DNA of 64,000 nt from Vibrio sp. CB1-14 (GTDB taxonomy: Bacteria; Pseudomonadota; Gammaproteobacteria; Enterobacterales; Vibrionaceae), in NCBI RefSeq assembly GCF_040412085.2, contig NZ_CP115920.1:1798001-1862000 (forward strand), read 5' to 3'. This document shows, piece after piece, positions 1-8,445 of this stretch (the stretch's first letter is position 1; every line of letters begins with the position of its first letter). A model generated the notes under the pieces. It saw only the letters and a program-made list of their open reading frames with translations. It was not told the origin of the DNA and made no database searches. A program made the position numbers and the translations under genes.

Positions 1-409
1 CTTTCAGATCTTCGATAGTGCGGTAAACAAAGCAGTCTTTGCTTTCGTTGCCTTTGATAGACGGAACAAATGGGAAAGAGCCAGTAGCGAGGATGAGTTT
101 GTCGTATTTGATTTCACGACCAGTGCTGGAGTAAACGATGTGGTTTTCACGGTTGATATTGATAGCGCGCTCGCCAATCAATACGTTAATGCCGTGCTTT
201 TGGTAAAAACCTTCTTTAACGAGAGAGAGCTCGTCAGCAGTGTGGTGCGAAAAATAAGAGGAAAGGTGCACACGGTCGTACGCTACGCGGGGTTCTTCGC
301 AGAAAACAGTCACTTCATAGTTTGCCATATCCGCTTTCTCGACTAGGTCTTCGAGATAGCGATGACCAACCATGCCGTTTCCTACAACCACAAGCTTCAT
401 CTTGCTCAT
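1..409 (-). CDS. nirB: NADH-dependent nitrite reductase, large subunit (N-terminal part, cut by window edge)
   Basis: Cytoplasmic enzyme that reduces nitrite to ammonia with NADH. Only the first 136 codons are inside the window; the 3' end lies beyond position 1. The start ATG is at 407-409. The N-terminus reads MSKMKLVVVGNGMVGHRYLE, a classic FAD-binding GxGxxG fold opening of the NirB family, followed by CEEPRVAYDRVHLSSYF and later LILATGSFPFVPSIKG, both typical of the FAD/NADH oxidoreductase module. The sirohaem and Fe-S parts lie outside. Upstream are an FNR-like and a NarP-like site spaced as in the E. coli nir promoter, suggesting induction by anaerobiosis and nitrate or nitrite. Confidence 0.93.
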   Translation of the reverse strand, partial: MSKMKLVVVGNGMVGHRYLEDLVEKADMANYEVTVFCEEPRVAYDRVHLSSYFSHHTADELSLVKEGFYQKHGINVLIGERAININRENHIVYSSTGREIKYDKLILATGSFPFVPSIKGNESKDCFVYRTIEDLK

Positions 410-473
410 TATTAGTACCTAAGGGTTATTATCGAATCTACGCGCATTGTTAAATGTGAAAGAAAATTAAAAT

Positions 474-487
474 ATGATGTAAATCAA
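474..487 (-). promoter_or_regulatory. FNR-type site upstream of nirB
   Basis: The sequence ATGATGTAAATCAA matches the FNR consensus TTGAT-N4-ATCAA at 9 of 10 positions. Its centre (480.5) lies about 71 bp upstream of the nirB start codon. If FNR acts at -41.5, transcription would begin near 439, with a weak AACAAT -10 element at 446-451 on the minus strand. The site is read from sequence; its function is inferred from the E. coli nir promoter. Confidence 0.6.
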
Positions 488-501
488 TTACAGAATTAAA
501 C

Positions 502-516
502 TATCCTAAAGGGGTA
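502..516 (-). promoter_or_regulatory. NarP/NarL-type heptamer site upstream of nirB
   Basis: AGGGGTA at 510-516 fits the NarL/NarP heptamer (AKRRGTA) exactly and faces an imperfect partner TATCCT at 502-507. The dyad centre is about 28 bp upstream of the FNR-like site, as between the -69.5 and -41.5 sites of the E. coli nir promoter. The second half-site is degenerate, so only one heptamer is firm. Confidence 0.5.
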
Positions 517-799
517 GGTAGGGTGGTTAGATATCGTGCGTTGATATATTTACCGACATGACCTATCGGAAAATACAATGATGGGTTAATGGCGCGTGTC
601 ATTATGGTTATTTTTTAGGAGGTGATTTGTAACTTAGACTTGTTGTGTATCGTTTCATTTGTAGTACAAAATCAAGTTAATTACGAAATTGAAAGTTTAG
701 ACCACTTGAAGTGTTCTAACTATGAATAAATGTTAATAGCAGGGGATGATGGTGATAAGTGGCCTGATATTGATATAATTAACTAATAAACAGCTAAAT

Positions 800-1000
800 A
801 TCTACGCCACACATTAAAGTGCCCGCAATACGATTCATAGTTTTGACATGTTAAGCCTGACCCAGTGTACGTTTCAGACCTTTACCTCTGGTTGCTTAAA
901 TAGTCATACAAATAAATTCACTGAGTAAAATAATTGCCAACATTATTGAGACTTGGAGAGTCATTGGTTTCGACTGAGCGGTGAAAGGAGGAAGCAGGGA
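800..1000 (-). pseudogene. Decayed C-terminal fragment of a LysE-family exporter
   Basis: Read on the minus strand, this stretch translates to LLPPFTAQSKPMTLQ, then LAIILLSEFICMTI, a stop, then GKGLKRTLGQA, a second stop, and HVKTMNRIAGTLMCGV. These match, in the same order, the last third of the intact LysE-family protein encoded just upstream (1102-1722: LLPPFIDQSKSM, LAIILVSEFVCMTI, GKGLKRTLGNA, NVRTMNRIAGTLMCGV). Two in-frame stops and the missing N-terminal two thirds make it a dead relic. The simplest reading is a tandem duplication followed by deletion and decay. The copy does not reach the last residues of the parent gene. Confidence 0.8.
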
Positions 1001-1054
1001 GAGCTTACCAAAGTGAGAAGAGAGCTGGCGGTTGGTGTCGGTTTAACGCAATAA

Positions 1055-1083
1055 ACTAAATGGGCTCCAAAAAAGAGCCCATT
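1055..1083 (-). terminator. Rho-independent terminator of the LysE-family gene
   Basis: Perfect 9-bp stem AATGGGCTC (1059-1067) with GAGCCCATT (1075-1083), followed on the minus strand by TTTAGTTT. It lies 18 bp past the stop codon of the minus-strand LysE-family gene. Confidence 0.75.
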
Positions 1084-1101
1084 CTTTCATCTAAAAACAA
1101 C

Positions 1102-1722
1102 TTAGCCAAAAAACAACCAAACACCAACGCCACACATGAGTGTGCCTGCGATGCGATTCATGGTTCGCACATTGTTGGCGTTACCCAGGGTGCGTTTTAA
1201 ACCTTTGCCTCCGGTTGCATATATTGTCATGCAAACGAATTCGCTGACTAAGATAATCGCAAGCATCATGGAGACCTGGCCAAACATTGACTTGGATTGA
1301 TCGATAAAGGGTGGAAGCAGTGAAATCATGAAAGCCCAGCCTTTAGGGTTGGCGATGGCCGTGACAAAGCCTTGTACAACAAGATCCCAATCGTTGTGAC
1401 GTGACGATTGCTCAACTTCGGATGTGATGGCGAGTTTGCCGCGTGAACGCCACATTTGAATGCCTAGATAGAAGAGGTAAGTCGCACCTACTGCTTTGAA
1501 AATAGTGAACACTTCTGGATATCTCAGCATTACTGCCGCGATACCTAAAATAGCCGCTAAAGCAACAACCGCAACGCCCAAAAGCTCACCAATCATCATC
1601 CACAAGGTGCGACGATAACCGATGCTCATACCCATAGTAAGGGCGAGCGTCATGCACATACCTGGAGTAATAGATACAAAGAAAAAGGTGGGGATGAATA
1701 TTGTCAGTGTAGCCCAGTCCAT
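1102..1722 (-). CDS. LysE-family amino-acid exporter
   Basis: Inner-membrane translocator of the LysE/RhtB superfamily, predicted to export amino acids or related small metabolites; the substrate cannot be read from sequence. The N-terminus MDWATLTIFIPTFFFVSITPG carries the family's xxTPGP-like signature (here SITPGMCM), and hydrophobic segments run through to a C-terminal GVGVWLFFG. At about 206 residues the length is normal. I chose the ATG at 1720-1722; an upstream TTG at 1747-1749 would add nine residues not typical of the family. The gene stands alone, ends in a good terminator, and a dead partial copy lies just downstream. Confidence 0.87.
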   Translation of the reverse strand: MDWATLTIFIPTFFFVSITPGMCMTLALTMGMSIGYRRTLWMMIGELLGVAVVALAAILGIAAVMLRYPEVFTIFKAVGATYLFYLGIQMWRSRGKLAITSEVEQSSRHNDWDLVVQGFVTAIANPKGWAFMISLLPPFIDQSKSMFGQVSMMLAIILVSEFVCMTIYATGGKGLKRTLGNANNVRTMNRIAGTLMCGVGVWLFFG

Positions 1723-2004
1723 AGTGTTACTTTTCAAAATATTGAACAATTCGGCTATTAATATCAGAGAATCCGTGACAGAACTATCACTTTGTTAAAC
1801 AGAATGGAATATTTTTAGCGGCCTCCGGCTTGGAGATAAATAAAGGGTTAGTGCGGCGTAAAGGATAAAATAAGGCTCGGTGGTTAAATAATAGACAGAT
1901 TGCCTGTACGATCAGAATGAAGCCAAATGATAACACTTTGACATACAAGGTGTTTACATTCATTGTTGGTGAGCTACCCAATAACGTACACAGGAATCTA
2001 AGAA

Positions 2005-3087
2005 ATGGACTTCAAAAAAACCATTCGTCGAGTCAGTACTCTTATCGTCGCATCTCTAACCACTCTTGCCGCAACTCATGTTCAAGCAGATGACAAAGTG
2101 TATCGTCTAAAACTTGCAGAAACCTGGGGGCCTAACACGCCCATCTTAGGGGATGCGAGTAAGAATATGGCTAAGCTTGCGAAAGAAATGTCGAACGGAC
2201 GTTTGATCATTCGTATCGATTCGGCCAACAAGCACAAAGCACCACTTGGCGTCTTTGATATGGTGAAATCGGGACAATACGATCTTGGCCATTCCAGCTC
2301 TTACTACTGGAAAGGCAAGGTTCCAAACACGCTGTATTTCTCATCGATGCCATTTGGTATGACAACCATGGAGCAGTATTCGTGGTTTTATCACGGTGGC
2401 GGTTTAGAGTTGATGCAACAGGTGTATTCACCGCATAACCTATTGTCATTTCCGGGCGGTAACTCTGATATCCAGATGGGTGGTTGGTTTAAAAAAGAAA
2501 TCAACACCATCGATGATTTGAAAGGGTTAAAAATGCGTATCCCGGGTTTCGCTGGTGAAGTGTTGGCTCAGGTTGGTGCTAAACCTACGAACATCGCTCC
2601 AGGAGAGCTTTATACATCGTTAGAGCGTGGCACTATTGATGCTCTAGAGTGGGTTGGACCTGCGTTTGATTTACGAATGGGCTTTCAGAAAATTGCGCCA
2701 TATTACTACACCGCATGGCATGAGCCAGGATCCGAGACACAGTTCCTAGTAAACAAAAAAGTCTGGCAAGAGCTACCTGACGATCTAAAAATCATTCTAG
2801 AAACCTCGTTCCGCGTCGCGGCGTTTGATATGTATACTCAAGCGCTCCATGAAAATGCGAATAGCTGGTCTAAGATGAGTTCAGAGTACCCAGACATTAA
2901 AGTTCGTAGCTTCCCACCTGAAGTGATTAATGCTCTAAAACAAGCGAACGGTGAACTGCTTAAGCAACAAGCGGCGAACGATGAACTGGCAAAAGAAATC
3001 TTGGATTCACAAGCGTCATATTTAAATAAAATGCGTGAATGGACGACCATCTCACTGCAAGCTTACTTGAACGAGCAAACAAATTAA
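2005..3087 (+). CDS. TRAP transporter solute-binding protein, DctP family
   Basis: Periplasmic binding protein of a tripartite ATP-independent (TRAP) transporter, likely for a C4-dicarboxylate or other carboxylic acid. Residues 1-28 form a signal peptide ending ATHVQA. The mature part starts VYRLKLAETWGPNTPI and carries the DctP-family hallmark DDLKGLKMRIPGFAGEVL, whose Arg normally clamps the ligand carboxylate, followed by GELYTSLERGTIDALEWVGP. These features resemble TakP/FcbT-like proteins. Length (360 aa) is normal. No dctQ or dctM membrane partners lie next to it, so the transporter it serves must be encoded elsewhere. The gene is monocistronic and ends in a strong bidirectional terminator. 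Confidence 0.9.
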   Translation: MDFKKTIRRVSTLIVASLTTLAATHVQADDKVYRLKLAETWGPNTPILGDASKNMAKLAKEMSNGRLIIRIDSANKHKAPLGVFDMVKSGQYDLGHSSSYYWKGKVPNTLYFSSMPFGMTTMEQYSWFYHGGGLELMQQVYSPHNLLSFPGGNSDIQMGGWFKKEINTIDDLKGLKMRIPGFAGEVLAQVGAKPTNIAPGELYTSLERGTIDALEWVGPAFDLRMGFQKIAPYYYTAWHEPGSETQFLVNKKVWQELPDDLKIILETSFRVAAFDMYTQALHENANSWSKMSSEYPDIKVRSFPPEVINALKQANGELLKQQAANDELAKEILDSQASYLNKMREWTTISLQAYLNEQTN

Positions 3088-3118
3088 GTCTGATTGAAGC
3101 GTATCTAATTACGCATTA

Positions 3119-3155
3119 AAAACGGCCTATTTCACTGGTTGAAATGGGCCGTTTT
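3119..3155. terminator. Bidirectional terminator
   Basis: A 16-bp stem, AAAACGGCCTATTTCA (3119-3134) with TGAAATGGGCCGTTTT (3140-3155), has one G-U wobble and ends in T on one strand and in T from the A run on the other. It separates the convergent dctP-like and DUF3124 genes. Confidence 0.9.
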
Positions 3156-3158
3156 GTA

Positions 3159-3698
3159 TTAGTTCGTGGCTCGACTGGTAAACGAGATGTCTTTTCCGTG
3201 GCCGGAGCCTATCATCACTGCCTCAAATATCGGCTCCGATGCGTCATTCGGATTTGACCAATTAACAATAAAATTGGCACCGACCCCACCGCTCACTTCT
3301 CGTTTTTCTACTAGATACTCAGAGCTTGAAAGTGGTTCGAGTACATAACCTTTGTCTAGGAATTTTCTAACCAGTTTTCCTTCCGTGTCAAAGTAATCAA
3401 TGCTATGGATTTGAATGCTCTGCTTTGGATCTGTGTTTCTCACAACTAACGTGGTCTCTAGCAGTACGGGTTTACCTCCATCGGTGTAGATATGAGAGTA
3501 AGCAGGGACGTAACTACTGCGATCTGCATTGCCACTTGCAGCAATGGTTGTTCGTTCGATTTGCTGTGCTTGATGGCTCAGCTTTTCTTCAATGGTATCG
3601 ACTGATTTGATCAGTGACCCAAGATAAATGGCTAAGCCGATGGCAAGGACAGTAGAGAGAATGGAAACAATTTGGCTGGCTTTACGATTTTCAGTCAT
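3159..3698 (-). CDS. DUF3124 family envelope protein
   Basis: Protein of unknown function with one N-terminal membrane segment (IVSILSTVLAIGLAIYLGSL) and a soluble domain matching my memory of DUF3124: VPAYSHIYTDGG, LVVRNTDPKQSIQIHSIDYFD, and a GGVGANFIVNW...EAVMIG...GKDISFTSRA tail. A short heptad-like stretch follows the membrane anchor (SVDTIEEKLSHQAQQIE). I chose ATG 3698 because GGGAG sits five bases upstream; the TTG at 3713 lacks this. The soluble part is predicted outside the cytoplasm. No functional partner is adjacent. Confidence 0.8.
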   Translation of the reverse strand: MTENRKASQIVSILSTVLAIGLAIYLGSLIKSVDTIEEKLSHQAQQIERTTIAASGNADRSSYVPAYSHIYTDGGKPVLLETTLVVRNTDPKQSIQIHSIDYFDTEGKLVRKFLDKGYVLEPLSSSEYLVEKREVSGGVGANFIVNWSNPNDASEPIFEAVMIGSGHGKDISFTSRATN

Positions 3699-3846
3699 GT
3701 GGTCTCCCAACAAGGCATTGAAGTAATGCTTACAGTGTACTATTTACGTCCGGAAATGGGCTATTTGTTATCAAGATCATAGTGTTAACTTGGCAACTTT
3801 ATTGTTAGTAGATATGTCTTGCCCCTCGAAAAGGCAATTCACTCAT

Positions 3847-3895
3847 TTGGTGCTAGTAATGCACAGACTTGGTGCTAATCAAAGCCATTTGGTGC
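3847..3895 (+). promoter_or_regulatory. Three TTGGTGC direct repeats with a sigma-54-like -24/-12 element
   Basis: TTGGTGC occurs at 3847-3853, 3869-3875 and 3889-3895, spaced 22 and 20 bp. The first copy together with TGCA at 3860-3863 gives GG-N10-GC, the core spacing of a sigma-54 promoter. The chemoreceptor gene starts 114 bp downstream of the last copy. This is suggestive only: several non-core positions differ from the sigma-54 consensus. Confidence 0.3.
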
Positions 3896-4008
3896 GATGA
3901 GGACTGTTTTCATTTTCCCATTCCCTGTAATTGCGAGTGTTTAAACCCTACAGAATACGGGTATATAAATTGCTTTATTATCAATAAACTAGATTCAAGG
4001 GATTGAAC

Positions 4009-6120
4009 ATGAACTTAACAACAACAGAAAAACGCTGGCTACCATGGTTTGGGAGCACGGGGAAAATCGCGATGCGTCTGGCTTGTTTTGCCAATCGCAG
4101 TCGCATTAATGAGCTTGAGCAAACGTTCGAGAGCATTGCTCAAACTCGGGTGAAGCTCTTAGAAACATGGACGCTTAATCAATGGCGGTTCTTAGAAGAT
4201 GCCGCTTTCTATCTCTCCTCGAAGACGCAAGATGAACAAGCTGAGGCGCTCGATTTATTGCTTAAACGCAGCAAAGACTTCACAGAGCTTTTTTTGGTTG
4301 ATAGCACCGGTGTAACGACCTGCTCAAGTTATCGTGAGCATAATGGACAAAAACTTACCGCTCCGAAAGCATTAGAACTGGGTCAAGTGAGGCCATTTTT
4401 ACATGGCCCTTACGTTGACCAGAGAACGCTAACGATAGGGGCGTCATCATCCAAGTTTCATGATGTTGTTACCCTGATGTTCTATCAACCCCTTGATGCG
4501 AGTCAACCCAACTCTCCAGTGCTCTGCGGGCGTGTGCCAAATGATGTACTAGGAGATTTGATACAGCGAGAGGCGGGGCATATCTATAGTGAGTCAGGGG
4601 ATAACTACTTATTTATGGTTGAGTCGAAGTTCGATCTAACCATCACACAAGGTGTTGCACTGTCGCGTTCTAGATTTGAAGATAATACCTTTTCCCATGG
4701 AGAGAACTTAAAGCAAGGGGTTCAAACGGATTGGGGAACGGTGCAAATTCGTCATCACACCGAATTTGAAGTGGTGTTTAATGATCCCGCGACCAATCAA
4801 CTCCACCCGGGTGTGCGCGAAACGATCAAAAATGGCAGCAATGTATATGTTGATTATCCTGGATACTCGGACTATCGCCATATTCCGGTGATTGGTAAGG
4901 GCGTGACATTTCAGTTGCCTGGCTCCATTGATCGATGGGGCATGATGTGTGAGTCGGATTTGGAAGAAGTGCACCGCCATCGGTCGCTGGTGGGGCGCTT
5001 AACTCGTCGCTTTATGGCTTCAGCCATGTTGGTCACACTATTGCCAGTGGCGCTTCAGCACTTTTTGGGTTGGGATCCGTATTCGAGTGCGGGCATATCA
5101 CTGCTAAGTGCTGGTGCATTAACGCTACTGTTTCGATCACGGACAGCGAAACCTTTGTCGCGAAGCCTTGAACAGATGACAGGTGTGATGAAAGTATTGG
5201 CCGAAGGAGATGGAAATCTAAAGCAGCGGCTTGATGCCTCCAAGTTTAAAGCGGACGAGACAGGGGATTTAGGCAGGTGGACAAACAGCTTCATTGATAA
5301 CTTAGAAACAGTTGTATCAGAGTTGGTGTTTGCGAGTCGTGAAGTGAACAATGTCTCTGAATCTATGTTTCGTTGTAGTCAGCGATTGTCCAAGTCCAGT
5401 GAGGATACGTCTGGATCCATCTCTCAGCTTATTGATCTTTCCGAGCAGCAAGTTGAAGAAATCCGTTCTGCTAATGATAATGCGAGAGAAATGCATGTGT
5501 TGATGACGGAGTCTGTTGAACGTGCGCATCAGGAGTATGAAACGGCTCGTAGTAGCGCCGATAACATTAAAGATATTGTTCAATCCTCGTCTACCAGTGT
5601 AAATGACGTGAATAATGAAATGGAAAAGATAAGTGACATCGTCACATTGATAACAGACATTACTGCACAGACCAATTTACTCGCGCTGAATGCGGCCATT
5701 GAAGCGGCGAGGGCAGGTGAGCACGGTAGAGGCTTTTCTGTGGTCGCAGATGAGGTGCGAACGTTGGCAGACAGAACGGCTGCGGCAGCGAAGGATATTG
5801 GTGATTTGATGGAGCAATTAAGGCTTCAGTCTGAAAAGGCGGTGAATACCATGCGAGCGGGAATTGAAAATGTTGAAAGCAATGCGTATTTAGCGGATAC
5901 ATCGAAGCAAAATGAACAGCTACAACAATCTGTGAACTCGTTGTTTGCTGCAATCACTGGACTTGCGGAGATGAGTAACACCAACTCGCAGACGGCGGAG
6001 CATGCTGCTGAGTCGACAAGTTCACTGCAATATCAGTCTAAGCAGTTGGCGCGTCGTACATCACTTATGCAAAACTCCATCTCAAGGCTAGATCAATTGG
6101 TTGGCCGATTTGAAGTGTAG
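4009..6120 (+). CDS. Methyl-accepting chemotaxis protein with central membrane hairpin
   Basis: Chemoreceptor that would signal through CheA/CheW to the flagellar motor. The C-terminal half contains the hairpin-tip region ([20 protein letters not shown], then [19 protein letters not shown]) flanked by long coiled coils. The first 300 residues look like a Cache-type sensor ([18 protein letters not shown]), but there is no N-terminal membrane segment or signal peptide. The only strongly hydrophobic stretches lie near residues 330-375 ([16 protein letters not shown] and [17 protein letters not shown]), followed by a HAMP-like linker. ATG 4009 follows AAGGG at a good distance; a TTG at 4003 is less likely. 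The ligand is unknown. Confidence 0.9.
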   Translation: MNLTTTEKRWLPWFGSTGKIAMRLACFANRSRINELEQTFESIAQTRVKLLETWTLNQWRFLEDAAFYLSSKTQDEQAEALDLLLKRSKDFTELFLVDSTGVTTCSSYREHNGQKLTAPKALELGQVRPFLHGPYVDQRTLTIGASSSKFHDVVTLMFYQPLDASQPNSPVLCGRVPNDVLGDLIQREAGHIYSESGDNYLFMVESKFDLTITQGVALSRSRFEDNTFSHGENLKQGVQTDWGTVQIRHHTEFEVVFNDPATNQLHPGVRETIKNGSNVYVDYPGYSDYRHIPVIGKGVTFQLPGSIDRWGMMCESDLEEVHRHRSLVGRLTRRFMASAMLVTLLPVALQHFLGWDPYSSAGISLLSAGALTLLFRSRTAKPLSRSLEQMTGVMKVLAEGDGNLKQRLDASKFKADETGDLGRWTNSFIDNLETVVSELVFASREVNNVSESMFRCSQRLSKSSEDTSGSISQLIDLSEQQVEEIRSANDNAREMHVLMTESVERAHQEYETARSSADNIKDIVQSSSTSVNDVNNEMEKISDIVTLITDITAQTNLLALNAAIEAARAGEHGRGFSVVADEVRTLADRTAAAAKDIGDLMEQLRLQSEKAVNTMRAGIENVESNAYLADTSKQNEQLQQSVNSLFAAITGLAEMSNTNSQTAEHAAESTSSLQYQSKQLARRTSLMQNSISRLDQLVGRFEV

Positions 6121-6130
6121 TTACCACAAC

Positions 6131-6160
6131 AAAGGAGGTGCAAGCCTCCTTTCTGTTTTA
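6131..6160. terminator. Terminator between convergent MCP and diguanylate cyclase genes
   Basis: AAAGGAGG (6131-6138), loop TGCAAG, CCTCCTTT (6145-6152), then TTCTGTTTTA. It lies 10 bp after the chemoreceptor stop. The A-run on the other side lets it also act for the minus-strand gene. Confidence 0.8.
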
Positions 6161-6167
6161 ACGCTCT

Positions 6168-8219
6168 TTAAGCCGCTTTATTAATACCATTAGCTTCTAT
6201 TAGCTCCGCCAACTTAGCCTTGTCTACGATAACACTTCGAAGATCCTGGTTTCTCTTCGCTTCATACATGGCAAAGTCAGTATAGATGAGTAGCTGCTTA
6301 ATACTTAGCTCGCTGCTGTCTGGTAAGAACACGCCTACCGCTGCGTGAAGCTGCAGTGTTTCATCTTGGCCACGAAGTTTAAAATCAAAACTCTCTAATC
6401 GTGGTAGCAATTCCGACAATTTATCTCTATTCAGAGGCGTAATAGCAACAAACTCATCACCACCAATTCGATAGCTCGTCCCTTTGACCGTTTGGCGCAG
6501 TAGCTTGGCGTAGCATCTAAGCACTTGGTCGCCGACAGTATGGCCGTAAGTGTCGTTTATTTGTTTGAACCCATTAAGGTCAATATAAATAAGTCCGTTT
6601 CCTTTGCCCAATGATTGTTTACGAATACGGTTCAAAGCATAGCGATTCTTTAGCTTAGTTAGGGCGTCGTGGTTTGCTCTATGGTTGGTGAGATAGCCAA
6701 ACACGATGGTCACTAAAATAAACAATCCGAGCAGAACATTGATTATATTCAGCCGCTTTTTATCTAGCTCTTTTTTATTGAGCTCTCGCCAGTTTGCTGG
6801 TGGTTGATATTTCTGGTGAATCGCTTCTGTATCGACAAAGTCCAACGTACGGTTGAACAATTTTGCCAGAGTTTCACCACGCTCTGATTTCGGAAAACCA
6901 AAACTAAGCTGAGACTGATAAAAGGGTTTGAAGTAGTGGTCTTCGGTAATTTCTGACAGAACTTGCTCGTAGAGTAGGGTATTGAGTGTGACGCGGTTAG
7001 TGACGGCGTAGTCAATGGTACCGGCAATTAGACCTCGCACCATAGCTTCGGTGTCTTTGAAATAAACCAGTTCTTTATTTGGTAGCAATCGTCTGGTGAT
7101 GGTGGCAAAAACATCATTTTCTACAACACCTACGCGCTCAGCAAAAAGCTCAGAGATATGTCTATAGACTTCTTCTTTAAACCCAACACGTTTTGCAATC
7201 ACTCCATCGATGGAAGCAAAAGGCCGACTGAAAATCATATGTTTTTTACGATGCTTGAGATCGGCAATAGGGGTCATTACGTCGTGTTCGGCAAGCATTA
7301 GTTTTTGCAGTGACGCCGCCCAGGCTTTGTTTGGCTCATATACAAGCTCACATTGTAATGAACCAAGACGACAAACTTCTTTAACTAATTCAACGGCAAC
7401 ACCTTGAACACGGCCATCTTGGGATTGATAGACATAGGGCTTTCTGTGATTTAGATGAACCTCAAGCGGTGCACTCAGGTCTAGGCCTGAAGATTCAATG
7501 TCACTTTTAAGCTGTTTGATTGCTATGTTGGTGATGTAGCTTTCGATATAGCTGCGTATCTGCTTCTGAACAGTATCTTGTGAGATTATTTGACTGAACT
7601 TCGCTAGTAGCGGTGCATTTTCTGGTTTATTCGTAATGATAGAAACTGGCGGTATTGAGACTCTGTCATTAATTAGAGCCGCTTTAAATCCAGCATTCAA
7701 AAACCATTCTAGCTGCAAAAATGTACCAATGAAGCCATCGATATCTCCGCTGCGCATGCTTTCAAACACCACGTCATTGTCGTTAAAGCTTAAGACCCGT
7801 TTTTCGGGGTAGTAGCGTTGAATAATATCGTTAAACGCTGTCCCCATTGTGGTGCCAATCACAGACAGCTCGTCAAAGCTTTGCCCTGATTGGGTAAACA
7901 AATAGGTGGGTTCTATATTGATCGGCGGCGAAAAAATAAATCGCTTGGAGCGAGCTTTAGTAAAAGTGATGTTAGAGATAAAATCGAGTTTGCGATTTTC
8001 AACAGCATTTAGTCGCTCAGTAAAATCTGATACCGCAACATATTTAAAATGAAAGTTTGATTGACTCTCAATGGTCGAAAAAATAAATCTCGCTAAGAAG
8101 TCCCGCTCGTGGGCGGAGACTAGAAAGGTTTTATTTTCCGTGCTGGCGGCATGTGCGCTTGGAAAGGCATTAATGACGACTAGAGCAGTAGAGAAAACAA
8201 TGACAACAAGGTGATGCAT
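6168..8219 (-). CDS. Diguanylate cyclase with two periplasmic solute-binding-type sensor domains
   Basis: Membrane enzyme that makes cyclic-di-GMP from two GTP. From ATG 8219 it has a signal peptide (VVIVFSTALVVINAFPSAHA) and a first SBP_bac_3-like domain (about residues 30-225, with LDFISNITFTKARSKRFIFS). A second SBP_bac_3 domain follows (about 245-465, with GVAVELVKEVCRLGSLQCEL and DVMTPIADLKHRKKHMIFS), then one membrane helix near 485-505 and a GGDEF domain. The active-site motif IGGDEF at 585-590 is intact; the usual inhibitory RxxD just upstream is absent (VKGTSYR). An upstream ATG (8258) and longer frames are possible, but they would bury the signal peptide. Confidence 0.87.
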   Translation of the reverse strand: MHHLVVIVFSTALVVINAFPSAHAASTENKTFLVSAHERDFLARFIFSTIESQSNFHFKYVAVSDFTERLNAVENRKLDFISNITFTKARSKRFIFSPPINIEPTYLFTQSGQSFDELSVIGTTMGTAFNDIIQRYYPEKRVLSFNDNDVVFESMRSGDIDGFIGTFLQLEWFLNAGFKAALINDRVSIPPVSIITNKPENAPLLAKFSQIISQDTVQKQIRSYIESYITNIAIKQLKSDIESSGLDLSAPLEVHLNHRKPYVYQSQDGRVQGVAVELVKEVCRLGSLQCELVYEPNKAWAASLQKLMLAEHDVMTPIADLKHRKKHMIFSRPFASIDGVIAKRVGFKEEVYRHISELFAERVGVVENDVFATITRRLLPNKELVYFKDTEAMVRGLIAGTIDYAVTNRVTLNTLLYEQVLSEITEDHYFKPFYQSQLSFGFPKSERGETLAKLFNRTLDFVDTEAIHQKYQPPANWRELNKKELDKKRLNIINVLLGLFILVTIVFGYLTNHRANHDALTKLKNRYALNRIRKQSLGKGNGLIYIDLNGFKQINDTYGHTVGDQVLRCYAKLLRQTVKGTSYRIGGDEFVAITPLNRDKLSELLPRLESFDFKLRGQDETLQLHAAVGVFLPDSSELSIKQLLIYTDFAMYEAKRNQDLRSVIVDKAKLAELIEANGINKAA

Positions 8220-8389
8220 ACAGCGAACTCTCAACTCCAGTGACTCCTTCCATGGCATTTTTGGGTAGAGGTAAGTCACTATTCTAGCCGCTGTATGCCA
8301 TATTGCAATGTTAACCAACTGAAAACAAAATAGAAGTCTAGAAATGGTATTGAAACGCAATGATATGTCGAGTTGAGTCTAATTTTTTG

Positions 8390-8419
8390 CGGCAAAAAGG
8401 CGACGTGAAACGTCGCCTT
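8390..8419 (-). terminator. Terminator of emrD
   Basis: Perfect 10-bp stem AAGGCGACGT (8397-8406) with ACGTCGCCTT (8410-8419), followed on the minus strand by TTTTTGCCGC. It lies 27 bp past the emrD stop. Confidence 0.85.
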
Positions 8420-8445
8420 GTGAGGTAATTCTGTCAATGATTGTT

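Larger units (their letters stand above)
410..799. other. Non-coding region upstream of nirB
   Basis: AT-rich stretch between the nirB start and the LysE relic. Apart from the FNR and NarP sites listed separately, I see no convincing open frame, RNA gene or repeat in it. Confidence 0.5.

Noticed and set aside
1818..1840. A GCGGCCTCCGGCTTGG stretch resembling part of a GEMM c-di-GMP riboswitch.
   Set aside because: Only a short piece of the conserved core is similar, in the wrong order; the GNRA loop and receptor helices are missing.
1787..1981. A 64-codon frame on the minus strand between the LysE gene and dctP.
   Set aside because: No ribosome-binding site, no recognisable motif, and it occupies the promoter region of dctP.
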